DNA of 51,990 nucleotides from NCBI GenBank assembly GCA_934754445.1, contig CAKVHZ010000007.1, positions 1 to 51,990 on the forward strand. The letters run 5' to 3'. Shown here piece by piece: positions 1 through 8,761 of the stretch. The translations under genes and the position numbers were made by a program. The first letter of the stretch is position 1, and every line of letters starts with the position of its first letter. Below the pieces are notes generated by a model. It did no database searches. It was not told where the DNA came from and saw only the letters and a list, made by a program, of their open reading frames with translations. The stretch comes from an uncultured Clostridia bacterium. GTDB lineage: Bacteria; Bacillota; Clostridia; Christensenellales; UBA1242.

Positions 1-3000
1 GTGTCAAAAATATTATCGTAAGTAACATTAATGTCGCTGTATACATTGTTGCTTAAACTGCTTTCTCCACCAAACTTTTCTGTTACTTTGTTTCCGTTAT
101 AATATAAGTCTAAATTCCAGCCATATAATTTTGGGTTTAAAGTTGTTTTTCTAAAGTCTAAAACATTATTTAGTTCTGAACAAACATAAGCCGTACCTTG
201 ACCACTTTGAAGCTCACTATACTCATTGCCAGTTATTTTCAAAGTTAAACTGTCAATATTGGTTGGTGTTGAAACATTAACTTTAAATAACTGACAATCC
301 ACATTCTTTAAATAATATCGTTTAATTGTGCTATTACCTGGATATGCTTGAATGAAAGCTGTAGAAGGACTATTTGGAACTAATCCATTATAATCAACAA
401 TACATGATATTGTCCAACCTGAAGAATTATATGTTGCAATTGATTTTATATTCTTAGCATCTAAATTATCACTTGTTGAAATAGTATTTATTAAGAAGTT
501 ACCATAAGTTCCATTTACATGATAAGCAGTAATATAACCCATTTTCATGCTACTATCTTCTACATTTATAGCCCCGCCAATTTCCACATAATTAGTTTCT
601 TTTCCATAGTTTTTACCAATAACAAATGCAAAAGCATTAAATTTTACATTCGTTGTAAAGTTTAAAACTATTTTACTATTAAAAATACTACCAAAGTTTT
701 CGCCAACTAATAGTCCTAAATATTGATTACTGTTAACATCTTTTAAATTAACATCTCCACCTTTAACATAAACATGCTGTATTGTGCTATTTGAAGTGGC
801 ATTTTTACCAACAATTCCATTGAAATAGTTATTATTTATGTCTTTTTGTTTAACTTTTCCACCAGCACGAACCATTACATTATTAAAGGTTAAATTTCTT
901 ATCGTTCCATTATTTTCTTTAATAAAACTTGACCAACTATCGTTATTGTCGGCTACACAAGTATATCCGTTAATGATATTGCCATTACCTTCAAATGTTC
1001 CATAAAGTATTGGTATTGATAGGTTATAACCTGTTATATCAATGTTGTTTTCTAGCGAAATTGTATTGCTACTAGTATTTAACCCACGAGAAACATAGTT
1101 TGCTAAATCTTTTTCGCTATAGATTTTGTATACATTATTTTCAACGGTTAATTCATAACTATCATCAATTAAATCTTCTAATTCAATGTTAACATAAACA
1201 TCACCTGTTACCTTAAATCTAAAGTCGTTAAATATTTTTTGTAACTCTTTGTAGTATTCGTTAAATGTTATAAAATCATCTAAATTGAACGAATAACCAA
1301 TGTTTACATTTGAAGCATTTGTGCAACTAATAGATTTTATTCTTGCACCAAAAGGTAATTCTAAAGATAAACGAATTGTTTTTAATTCTTCAATTCTACA
1401 AACATTTTGCCAATTTCCTAAGCCTTCAATTTTAGTTGAATTTACAGTTAGTTCAGTAGATTCAGTTACAGTATTTTCAGAAATTTCTTCTTGATATACT
1501 TTAACATTCATACCATCACTACTACCAGTAATTGTTGTTATAACATTATAATAATAAATAATTTTTTCATACTGACAAATTAAAGTAACTTTGCAATCAA
1601 AAGGATAAACAAAAGTAGAATCATTCGTTAGTGCATTGTTGATACTTGTTAAGAAATTATTAATTTCTTCTTCAGTTATTCCATTATCTATTAATATTTG
1701 TTTTATAACGTTAGAAATTGTATAGCCTTTTAAAGTATAGCCTTTTACATATAAGTCTTGATTTTCGACTTTATCTGTAAGTGGTGAAATTTCTTCATCA
1801 TATTTTACTGTTTGAGTAGTTCTTGTAAAGCCTGCGATAGTTTTGCCATTAACATCTTCTGCTGAATTATAGTCTATCATATAATTTATATCGTCATAAT
1901 TAGCCAATAAGTTTAATTCCCAAACTCCGTCAATTTCTTGACAATTATACTGATTTAATCTTAACTCTGGCATAGTTGTCTCATTAAATTCTGCAAAAGC
2001 GCCATAGTTATCTAAATAAGTCCACCCCTTAAAGTTTTTACCTTTTAAAGTAACATTTGGTAAAGTTAAACTATCACCATAATTACCAGTGATACTATCA
2101 GCCAACTTATTACCTTTGTCATCTAAAAAGTTTAATTTATAATCAATTTCTTCTAAACCATTTCCAATAAAAGCATAAAGGGTTATATTTCTTTCTTCAT
2201 ATAAATTAGTATCATTCCCAAAAGTTAAAAGAGAGAAAGAAGTAGCATTGAATTTTGTTCCAAAAGGATAAACTATTTGTGTACCATCTTTAACTATACT
2301 TAAATCACCATTTGAACCTATTTTTACAAATGGATTTATGTAAGCGACTTCTTGATTGGTTGTATTAACTCTAATTGTAAATCCAGTAATATTATAACCT
2401 TTTAAAAGATTCATTAATTCTTCTGTCAATTCAATTTCAGGAATAGTAAATTCTTCCCCCATGCCCCAATAAACAGCAGGCATAAGTTCAATTAGTTCGC
2501 TTTTGTTAAAATCTTTGTCATCTATATTACTTGCAAATTTGGTTGTTAAGTGAGCATAAACTCTAATTTTTACAGTTCCTTTAAAGTTCAAATCATAAGT
2601 TGCACCATCAGTAATGAAAACATTTTGAACTACACTATCACTTGAACTTTCATTTATAACTACCCCATTGTCATCAACATAACTTACAAAAGTATAATCT
2701 TCCAATTGGTTAAATACTGCACCATTACTGCATTTTAATTCTCTTAATGTATCATTATAACTATAGCCATCTAAAATGAAGAATTGTTTTGATAGAACTC
2801 TTGATCCGCTACAAGTGATTGACCAAGATTTAATACTTATTCCTACCCAAACGCCTTCACCATGGCCGCCATCAATGGCACCAATAGGACACCATTTCAA
2901 TGAAATATTATTTTCATTCGGAATAATGTTAATTGTGTAACTTGAGTATTCCCCAGTTCCTTGCAAACTAGTTAAGCTTTTTTTGGAATAATCTCTTGAG

Positions 3001-6000
3001 TCATCACAGAACCAATCAAGTACTCTGTTTTTACTTATTTGAGCCACGATGTTTACTTGATATACTTTATCTTTTCTCAATCCTGAAGCAGCAACAAAAT
3101 AATCAATCGTATTATATTTGCCATTCCAACTAACTTTACCATTAGTATAACTAGCAGAATTTAGTGTTGTAGTTGCATTTTTCGTTACACTATCGCCAAA
3201 ACGAGCATCATCATTATCTGTAACATTATACTTTCCAGTATCTATTATAAAAGTTGCATTTGCTGTTCCTACATTTTTTAAGTATGGACGACCACCATTA
3301 ACATCAGGAGAAATAGTCCAAATATTTTTATCCATAGCATTATAAAAATCACTAATGGTATCATATTTTACATTATCACCTATATACTTACATCCTGTTC
3401 CAAAACTGTTTTTAAATGCATCATCTAAGTTAAAATTTGTATAACTGTTGATAATTGAACCTGAACTTCCAGGATTAGCGACAAAAGAATAAACATCTTT
3501 TTTACTATCGTTATTTTTAACATCAAAACAATTAGATATATTGCTATTTGTAATAAAACCACAAATAGAATATACATTATTGCTATCAGTTTTTATTTTA
3601 GACACACAACAATCAATTTTTGCATTATAAATACGCCCTACTACGCCACCATTATATGAACCAGTAGAATTTATTTCACCATCCGTTAAACAATTTTCTA
3701 TATTCGCATATGAACAACCTGCTATTCCACCAGTATTTTGACCAGAACGATAGTTATAATTGATAAGATTAAGATTTGTTATTTTGTTGTTGCTGCTCTT
3801 TCCAACAAAACCAAATAATCCCACAAAAATATTTTTATTTATATATGCGATTTTAGAATCTAGAAAAAAATTTGATAACCAAGAAGTTGTAAATATTTTC
3901 AATCCAGAAATAGTATGTTTATTACCATTAAATGTGCCACTGAAAGCCGTATTTTCAGTTTGTCCTATTGGCATAAAATTATTATAATTCGACATATCAA
4001 GATTGTTTGAAAGTGTTATAGTTTGATTTGAATAAGTCTTGCCACCATAATTCACATTATACATTAAAGTAATTAAGTCTTGTTCATTAGTTATATTTCT
4101 TACAAAACTTGAATTTAGTGAAACTGGTTTATTGTCTTTACCAGTAACAAAAATGGGTTTAAACAAGCAGACTTTTTGAGATTCAAAAGAAATACAAACC
4201 TCTCGTTTACCTAAAAAATTACAACCATATCCCGAATATCCCACCAATTCCCAACCAACAAAGGCGTATTTGCAACTTCCAAACACTTCAGAATATGTTT
4301 TTATAGTAAATTTAGCAAAATTAGATGAGCCACTCTCTGTAGTTACATCAAAATCTTTATAACTTGACAAATCATAATTATAATATCGAATTTTATACTC
4401 ATCCCCACTTGGTGGTGGAATTGGAGTATTGTCTATCTTTGAATATATAACATAATAAAAACCTTTATTACTTGTTTCTTTAATTGTTGTTTGATTATCG
4501 TTGGTTGTAACCGTTACAATAGAATTTCCATTCATATTGCTAGGTGATGTTGCCACACCTTTTGGAGTATAAATTATATCATTAAATGTAAAACCATTTG
4601 TTAAACAATCTAAACCACCGAAATCAATTTTCGTATGATTATTAGCATTTTTATTTACTAAATCTCCATAAAATTGATATGTAATCGCATTATTATCCGC
4701 TTGATAAATAGCGTTATATGTCCCATTATTATTAGCATAACTTAAAGTATATTGTTTATATGCATTCAAATAGTAAGTTAAACTGTGCGTCACATCTGTT
4801 GTATAATTTGAATAATCTACAGTAGGGTCTAAAGTTAAATCTTTAATAGGTAATTCATTTTCAGTTAAAGAATATTGTAAACCTTCATCATCACCATAAC
4901 TTCCTAAATCTAAACCAATAATATTTTTTAAAATAACTGATGAGATTTTTGTAGCGGTAGAACCACTAACAATCTCAACAATATATTTATAAGCATAGAA
5001 ATCATTTTGGTTATAATCAGTGCAAGTTATTTTATACTTAACATTATTATAGGTTATTTCTTTGCTATTTTTATCACTTGCCGTACTATCTAAAGTCGTT
5101 TTATCAACTTTAATGGGTGTAGGAGAATAGATAGTTGTATCTTCACTAAATATTGGATAAAGAACAATACTATTTGAATGGCCAAAATCATCATATCCAT
5201 AAACATTTCCTACCGCATAAGTCGTTCCTGAGCCATCAGATCTTGTATTATATGAACCAACAGTTTTGCCATTACGATCTTGAGCACTTGGTAGTTTAAA
5301 TTTTGAATCAGATCGTGTAATTCCCGCATAATTTGTATCACCGCCCTTAATAACTGAGCAATAAACTTTACTTAAAGTTCCATTAGCAGTTTCTGCAATA
5401 CCTTGATTTACTGTTCCAACTAAAGTTAATCCCGCATAATTAGAATAATCTAAAATTATTAATTTACTTTTAACATTGTGTAAAGGTGCGGAATACTTAT
5501 CTTTCACATAGCCTGTTTGTTCGTTAGAGTTGTATGCATAGCCATTGTCAATTAAATCTAAAATTCCATTTGCATCATTTAATAATTTGCTTCCACCATA
5601 CCAACAGCCAGTCCAGTTTCTTGCATGATAGTTCGTTCCTTTATAATCCGAATGGATATTTATAGGTGCTGTAGTTGAGTCACCTTTACCATAGTATGAA
5701 TTTTTAGAAATATCTGTTACAACATCATTTTCATTTGAAAATTTAGTAGGTGCAATATAATAACAATTATTTTCGTTAAAAGCAATTTTATTATTGTTAT
5801 TCATTGCTCCTACAAAACCCATATAAACTTTTGTTTTTTGTGTTTGCCCTGCTGTATTATTGTAACTCTTCCCATTCATATTTGTGTTTATAGTTTTTAT
5901 ATATCCATAGTTATATGTATTTTGTGTGCCAGAAGAGCCACTATAAATAGTTGGCCCATACCAGTTACCCACCAAATAACCTACTAATGTATGCCCTGCT

Positions 6001-8363
6001 TGGTGACTACTACTACCTATAGTTAATGTTTCTATAATCGCACTATTATTCATTATTGATATTACTCTGCCAAATTCACTTTCTAACGATCCAATAATAC
6101 CACCAATCATGCAATATCTACTTGCACTTACATCAACCAACAAAGCCTGGCATGCAGCATAATCATAATAACAATCAGGTTCAGCATTAATCCAAGATTC
6201 AAAACGGCAACGATGAATATCTCCTGTTCCACCATTAGCAATTTCATATCTTCCAACTATACCGCCAACATTCATAAAATCAGCTCCGCCATTTGAAGTA
6301 ATACCGCCTTGTTGATTTTTAGTATTTTGTGTATTTGTAATGCTTAATGGAGTAGAACTATAACAATCCTTTACTATAGTTGAACTTGCTTTTCCTACAA
6401 CACCGCCAACGTTTATATATCCAGCATAAAATACCTCATCAAGTGTTATATAACTATAAATGGAAGAAGAATTATAAATACCACCGGCAGCCGATTCTCC
6501 AACAACACCACCCACACAAATTTCTGTTCGCATTGGATCATTTGTACTTGATTCTCCTGCAATTTTTATACTTGCCCTATTGTAAGAGTTTCTTATATTT
6601 GAATAATAAGAATAACCTACTAATCCACCAACTTGAATATTTCCTTTTTTACTAATTCCAAATTTATCAACATTAGAATCAAAATTAAAATTGGCTATTG
6701 GAGAAGATTTCAAAGCACCAGCTTTAACCAAACAACCAGTTATTTCCGAATTATTATTACTTAGACCAACCAAACCACCTAAAGTATAGGCACTGAAATT
6801 TTCTAAATTATAAGCAACATAATTTATAGTAATATTGGTTAGCTTTGAATTAGACAATTTGCCACAAACTGAACCTATATAACTTTTTATGTTTTCTGTT
6901 TCTAACACATATACACTATCATTCTTCGTTATAGTTTCCTTTGACCCAGCGACATTACTAACCCATCTATGTTTTTTTACATAATTATTATCTATTTTAT
7001 ATTTGTCAATGGTAAAATTTTTTATATTTCCATTTGTTACAACCCCAAATAACCCACAGTATTGAACTATTGTTACAATAGTGCTTGAACTATAAGTATG
7101 TCCACCACCTGAAATGCTAGAACTAGAAATAACTACGTCTTTATCAATTGGCAAAATAATAACATTTCCAATCGTTTGATAATTTCCATCAAATTCACCT
7201 TTAAATGCATAAACCCCATCGCCACAACCAATAGGATTTCCATTATAAGATGATATATCTTTTTGTAATATTGCTTTATAATTTGAACCCAAAGTTTGGT
7301 TCAAATAGCCAGCATTTACTTCATTTGCTAAAAATTTTAAATCATTTTCATCATTTATTTTAAAAATTACTTTATTGCCACTTTCCGAAAGATTTTTAGG
7401 ATAGTAAACAAAATTAAGATCACAATTAAAACTCTTTGTTTGTTTGTCGTATGTAGCAGTTATGCCGGAAGTTATACTTGAACTTGCATAATATCCCGCA
7501 ATTTGTAAAACGCCATAACGATCAACCCAGGCAGATCTACAACGATAATTGTTTGCAACATTTAGCCTTGCTGTCCCCCTGGAATTTTCAATGTAAACAG
7601 TATGTTCTATGTTATCTTTAAGTTTAGGTATATAAACATCTTCGAAAGATTGTTCTTTATAAGTTAGACCAACAACTTGTTTATAGAAATTTGGTATTTT
7701 ACCAGGTCCAAATACTACTGACTCATCGGTTTCTAGGTTTTCTGTTTTCCACTTATAATTTTTTGTAGCAATATAACAATCACCAGTTATATTTACTTTA
7801 GTATCTTCACTAAACAATACAAGTATTTCTCTAGTATATTCCGGTATATTGGAATAATCTAAACGAGAGCCATAAGCAATTATATCGTCAAAAGAAAAAT
7901 CAATACCTCTAAAAAAACCTATAATCCCAACATTTGAATTTTCACAACGAACATAGATTGATTCGCCACTATTCATCGTTTCAGTTCTTGACCCAACAGT
8001 TCCTGCACTTGGTGCAACTAAAGAGTAATTGGCAACATCTCTACGAGATTTTGTGCTACCATCTTTAGTCATATAAATAATTTGACTGCCAGAATCTTTC
8101 CATGCCACATTAAATTGTTTCGTCCATATATTGGGACCCCAGTTATATGTTGTATTTATTGCTTCAATATCTCCAGTATCGTTATTATATCGATAAGCAT
8201 AAAAAGTAACAGTTTTACTTTCTGCTGCTTCTACTGGTTTATTAATATTGTTTGATAAATAATTATAAACAGGCATAGCGCAAAAAGCAAGCATAACAAA
8301 AATAAGCCCAATTATAATATTTCTAACGAAATTTTTAAAAGGATATGTAATTTTTCTTTCCAT
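1..8363 (-). CDS. giant secreted/surface repeat protein, C-terminus beyond window
   Basis: One frame stays open from an ATG at 8361-8363 to the left edge, so at least 2787 codons are present and the stop lies outside. An SD (AGGAGA, 8371-8376) sits 7 nt upstream of the ATG. Residues 16-37 form a hydrophobic segment after a basic N-terminus, consistent with a signal peptide or anchor. GLUG-type motifs (GGLVG, GGVVG, GGIVG) cluster at residues about 520-760 and again near 1540-1575. A proline-rich linker (PIPPPSG) at about residues 1310-1320 separates an N-terminal from a C-terminal half. Around residues 2074-2112 there is a Listeria-Bacteroides/InlB B-type repeat ending in KGW. The rest is Asn/Ser/Thr/Tyr-rich beta-type sequence. 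Such proteins are known as surface adhesins or cell-wall proteins; the ligand cannot be inferred. No sortase motif is visible because the C-terminus is missing. I checked the frame in several blocks, not at every codon. Confidence 0.85.
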   Translation of the reverse strand, partial: MERKITYPFKNFVRNIIIGLIFVMLAFCAMPVYNYLSNNINKPVEAAESKTVTFYAYRYNNDTGDIEAINTTYNWGPNIWTKQFNVAWKDSGSQIIYMTKDGSTKSRRDVANYSLVAPSAGTVGSRTETMNSGESIYVRCENSNVGIIGFFRGIDFSFDDIIAYGSRLDYSNIPEYTREILVLFSEDTKVNITGDCYIATKNYKWKTENLETDESVVFGPGKIPNFYKQVVGLTYKEQSFEDVYIPKLKDNIEHTVYIENSRGTARLNVANNYRCRSAWVDRYGVLQIAGYYASSSITSGITATYDKQTKSFNCDLNFVYYPKNLSESGNKVIFKINDENDLKFLANEVNAGYLNQTLGSNYKAILQKDISSYNGNPIGCGDGVYAFKGEFDGNYQTIGNVIILPIDKDVVISSSSISGGGHTYSSSTIVTIVQYCGLFGVVTNGNIKNFTIDKYKIDNNYVKKHRWVSNVAGSKETITKNDSVYVLETENIKSYIGSVCGKLSNSKLTNITINYVAYNLENFSAYTLGGLVGLSNNNSEITGCLVKAGALKSSPIANFNFDSNVDKFGISKKGNIQVGGLVGYSYYSNIRNSYNRASIKIAGESSTNDPMRTEICVGGVVGESAAGGIYNSSSIYSYITLDEVFYAGYINVGGVVGKASSTIVKDCYSSTPLSITNTQNTKNQQGGITSNGGADFMNVGGIVGRYEIANGGTGDIHRCRFESWINAEPDCYYDYAACQALLVDVSASRYCMIGGIIGSLESEFGRVISIMNNSAIIETLTIGSSSHQAGHTLVGYLVGNWYGPTIYSGSSGTQNTYNYGYIKTINTNMNGKSYNNTAGQTQKTKVYMGFVGAMNNNNKIAFNENNCYYIAPTKFSNENDVVTDISKNSYYGKGDSTTAPINIHSDYKGTNYHARNWTGCWYGGSKLLNDANGILDLIDNGYAYNSNEQTGYVKDKYSAPLHNVKSKLIILDYSNYAGLTLVGTVNQGIAETANGTLSKVYCSVIKGGDTNYAGITRSDSKFKLPSAQDRNGKTVGSYNTRSDGSGTTYAVGNVYGYDDFGHSNSIVLYPIFSEDTTIYSPTPIKVDKTTLDSTASDKNSKEITYNNVKYKITCTDYNQNDFYAYKYIVEIVSGSTATKISSVILKNIIGLDLGSYGDDEGLQYSLTENELPIKDLTLDPTVDYSNYTTDVTHSLTYYLNAYKQYTLSYANNNGTYNAIYQADNNAITYQFYGDLVNKNANNHTKIDFGGLDCLTNGFTFNDIIYTPKGVATSPSNMNGNSIVTVTTNDNQTTIKETSNKGFYYVIYSKIDNTPIPPPSGDEYKIRYYNYDLSSYKDFDVTTESGSSNFAKFTIKTYSEVFGSCKYAFVGWELVGYSGYGCNFLGKREVCISFESQKVCLFKPIFVTGKDNKPVSLNSSFVRNITNEQDLITLMYNVNYGGKTYSNQTITLSNNLDMSNYNNFMPIGQTENTAFSGTFNGNKHTISGLKIFTTSWLSNFFLDSKIAYINKNIFVGLFGFVGKSSNNKITNLNLINYNYRSGQNTGGIAGCSYANIENCLTDGEINSTGSYNGGVVGRIYNAKIDCCVSKIKTDSNNVYSICGFITNSNISNCFDVKNNDSKKDVYSFVANPGSSGSIINSYTNFNLDDAFKNSFGTGCKYIGDNVKYDTISDFYNAMDKNIWTISPDVNGGRPYLKNVGTANATFIIDTGKYNVTDNDDARFGDSVTKNATTTLNSASYTNGKVSWNGKYNTIDYFVAASGLRKDKVYQVNIVAQISKNRVLDWFCDDSRDYSKKSLTSLQGTGEYSSYTINIIPNENNISLKWCPIGAIDGGHGEGVWVGISIKSWSITCSGSRVLSKQFFILDGYSYNDTLRELKCSNGAVFNQLEDYTFVSYVDDNGVVINESSSDSVVQNVFITDGATYDLNFKGTVKIRVYAHLTTKFASNIDDKDFNKSELIELMPAVYWGMGEEFTIPEIELTEELMNLLKGYNITGFTIRVNTTNQEVAYINPFVKIGSNGDLSIVKDGTQIVYPFGTKFNATSFSLLTFGNDTNLYEERNITLYAFIGNGLEEIDYKLNFLDDKGNKLADSITGNYGDSLTLPNVTLKGKNFKGWTYLDNYGAFAEFNETTMPELRLNQYNCQEIDGVWELNLLANYDDINYMIDYNSAEDVNGKTIAGFTRTTQTVKYDEEISPLTDKVENQDLYVKGYTLKGYTISNVIKQILIDNGITEEEINNFLTSINNALTNDSTFVYPFDCKVTLICQYEKIIYYYNVITTITGSSDGMNVKVYQEEISENTVTESTELTVNSTKIEGLGNWQNVCRIEELKTIRLSLELPFGARIKSISCTNASNVNIGYSFNLDDFITFNEYYKELQKIFNDFRFKVTGDVYVNIELEDLIDDSYELTVENNVYKIYSEKDLANYVSRGLNTSSNTISLENNIDITGYNLSIPILYGTFEGNGNIINGYTCVADNNDSWSSFIKENNGTIRNLTFNNVMVRAGGKVKQKDINNNYFNGIVGKNATSNSTIQHVYVKGGDVNLKDVNSNQYLGLLVGENFGSIFNSKIVLNFTTNVKFNAFAFVIGKNYGKETNYVEIGGAINVEDSSMKMGYITAYHVNGTYGNFLINTISTSDNLDAKNIKSIATYNSSGWTISCIVDYNGLVPNSPSTAFIQAYPGNSTIKRYYLKNVDCQLFKVNVSTPTNIDSLTLKITGNEYSELQSGQGTAYVCSELNNVLDFRKTTLNPKLYGWNLDLYYNGNKVTEKFGGESSLSNNVYSDINVTYDNIFD

Positions 8364-8395
8364 AAATTTTTCTCCTAATTAGGTTTATATATATT

Positions 8396-8423
8396 ATTAT
8401 ATATAAAAACAACAAATTTACAA
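8396..8423 (-). promoter_or_regulatory. candidate sigma-A promoter of the giant surface gene
   Basis: On the minus strand TTGTAA (8418-8423), a 16-nt spacer and TATAAT (8396-8401) lie about 33 nt upstream of the start codon, leaving room for a leader with the SD. The region is very AT-rich, so chance matches are possible. Confidence 0.4.
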
Positions 8424-8514
8424 AGCAAATTTCAAAAAAACCCAAAAATTTATATTAATCTAAAACACAATTCTTAAATATTATTTTTTTACTGAAAATT
8501 TACAATAGGTTAAT

Positions 8515-8535
8515 AAAAAAGTGCCATTAGCACTT
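8515..8535 (-). terminator. intrinsic terminator downstream of the priA operon
   Basis: Read on the minus strand, the stem AAGTGC/GCACTT with a 5-nt loop (8519-8535) is followed by a run of six T (8515-8520 on plus is all A). It fits the end of the operon whose last gene is priA. Confidence 0.6.
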
Positions 8536-8601
8536 CTCATTTTAATTAGTTTTAATAAACTAATTAAACACATTTTTTCAAATTTTATTGCAATTTATTT
8601 A

Positions 8602-8624
8602 AATAAAAAGCGGCATTGCCACTT
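8602..8624 (-). terminator. second terminator-like hairpin after priA
   Basis: The minus strand reads AAGTGGCA, one base, TGCCGCTT (8608-8624), then TTTATTT. The stem includes one G-T pair. It lies between the dispersed repeat and the stronger hairpin at 8519-8535. Confidence 0.45.
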
Positions 8625-8683
8625 TTGTATGATAAAATTAGTTCTACTTATTTATTTTTTAGATAAATTTATCTTATTTAAAG

Positions 8684-8758
8684 AGCGTTTTAGGGGTCTG
8701 GGGGAATCGCAACCTCCAGTCGTTTTTGTAACTTTTTGCGATTCAAAAAGTTAGTAAC
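8684..8758. repeat. dispersed intergenic repeat, copy A
   Basis: It begins AGCGTTTTAGGGGTCTGGGG (8684-8703) and ends in GCGATTCAAAAAGTTAGTAA (8738-8757). The same two ends occur in copy B at 40186-40280 with one change in the head. Between them a perfect 9-bp inverted repeat, GAATCGCAA/TTGCGATTC (8704-8712 and 8736-8744), could form a stem. The G-runs stand out against the surrounding AT-rich DNA. Confidence 0.6.
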
Positions 8759-8761
8759 ACC

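Larger units (their letters stand above)
8364..8761. other. 398-base intergenic region: promoter, two hairpins, one dispersed repeat copy
   Basis: This gap separates the 3' end of the priA operon from the 5' end of the giant gene; both are on the minus strand. It holds the giant gene's promoter, two minus-strand terminator-like hairpins (8519-8535 and 8608-8624) and a repeat at 8684-8758 that recurs at 40186-40280. A 77-codon plus-strand ORF here has no SD and is made from these elements, so I do not call it a gene. Confidence 0.6.

Noticed and set aside
1300..1494. Plus-strand ORFs within 1-8363 (also 3760-3987 and 6380-6655)
   Set aside because: They are shadows of the giant minus-strand frame, without SD or recognisable protein sequence.
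6090..6790. Regularly spaced short similar sequences that might suggest a CRISPR or DNA repeat array
   Set aside because: Spacing is irregular and similarity is at the protein level (GGLVG-type motifs); it is part of the giant coding frame.
8521..8754. 77-codon plus-strand ORF in the gap before priA
   Set aside because: It has no SD, covers a hairpin and the dispersed repeat, and its start lies in a terminator stem.
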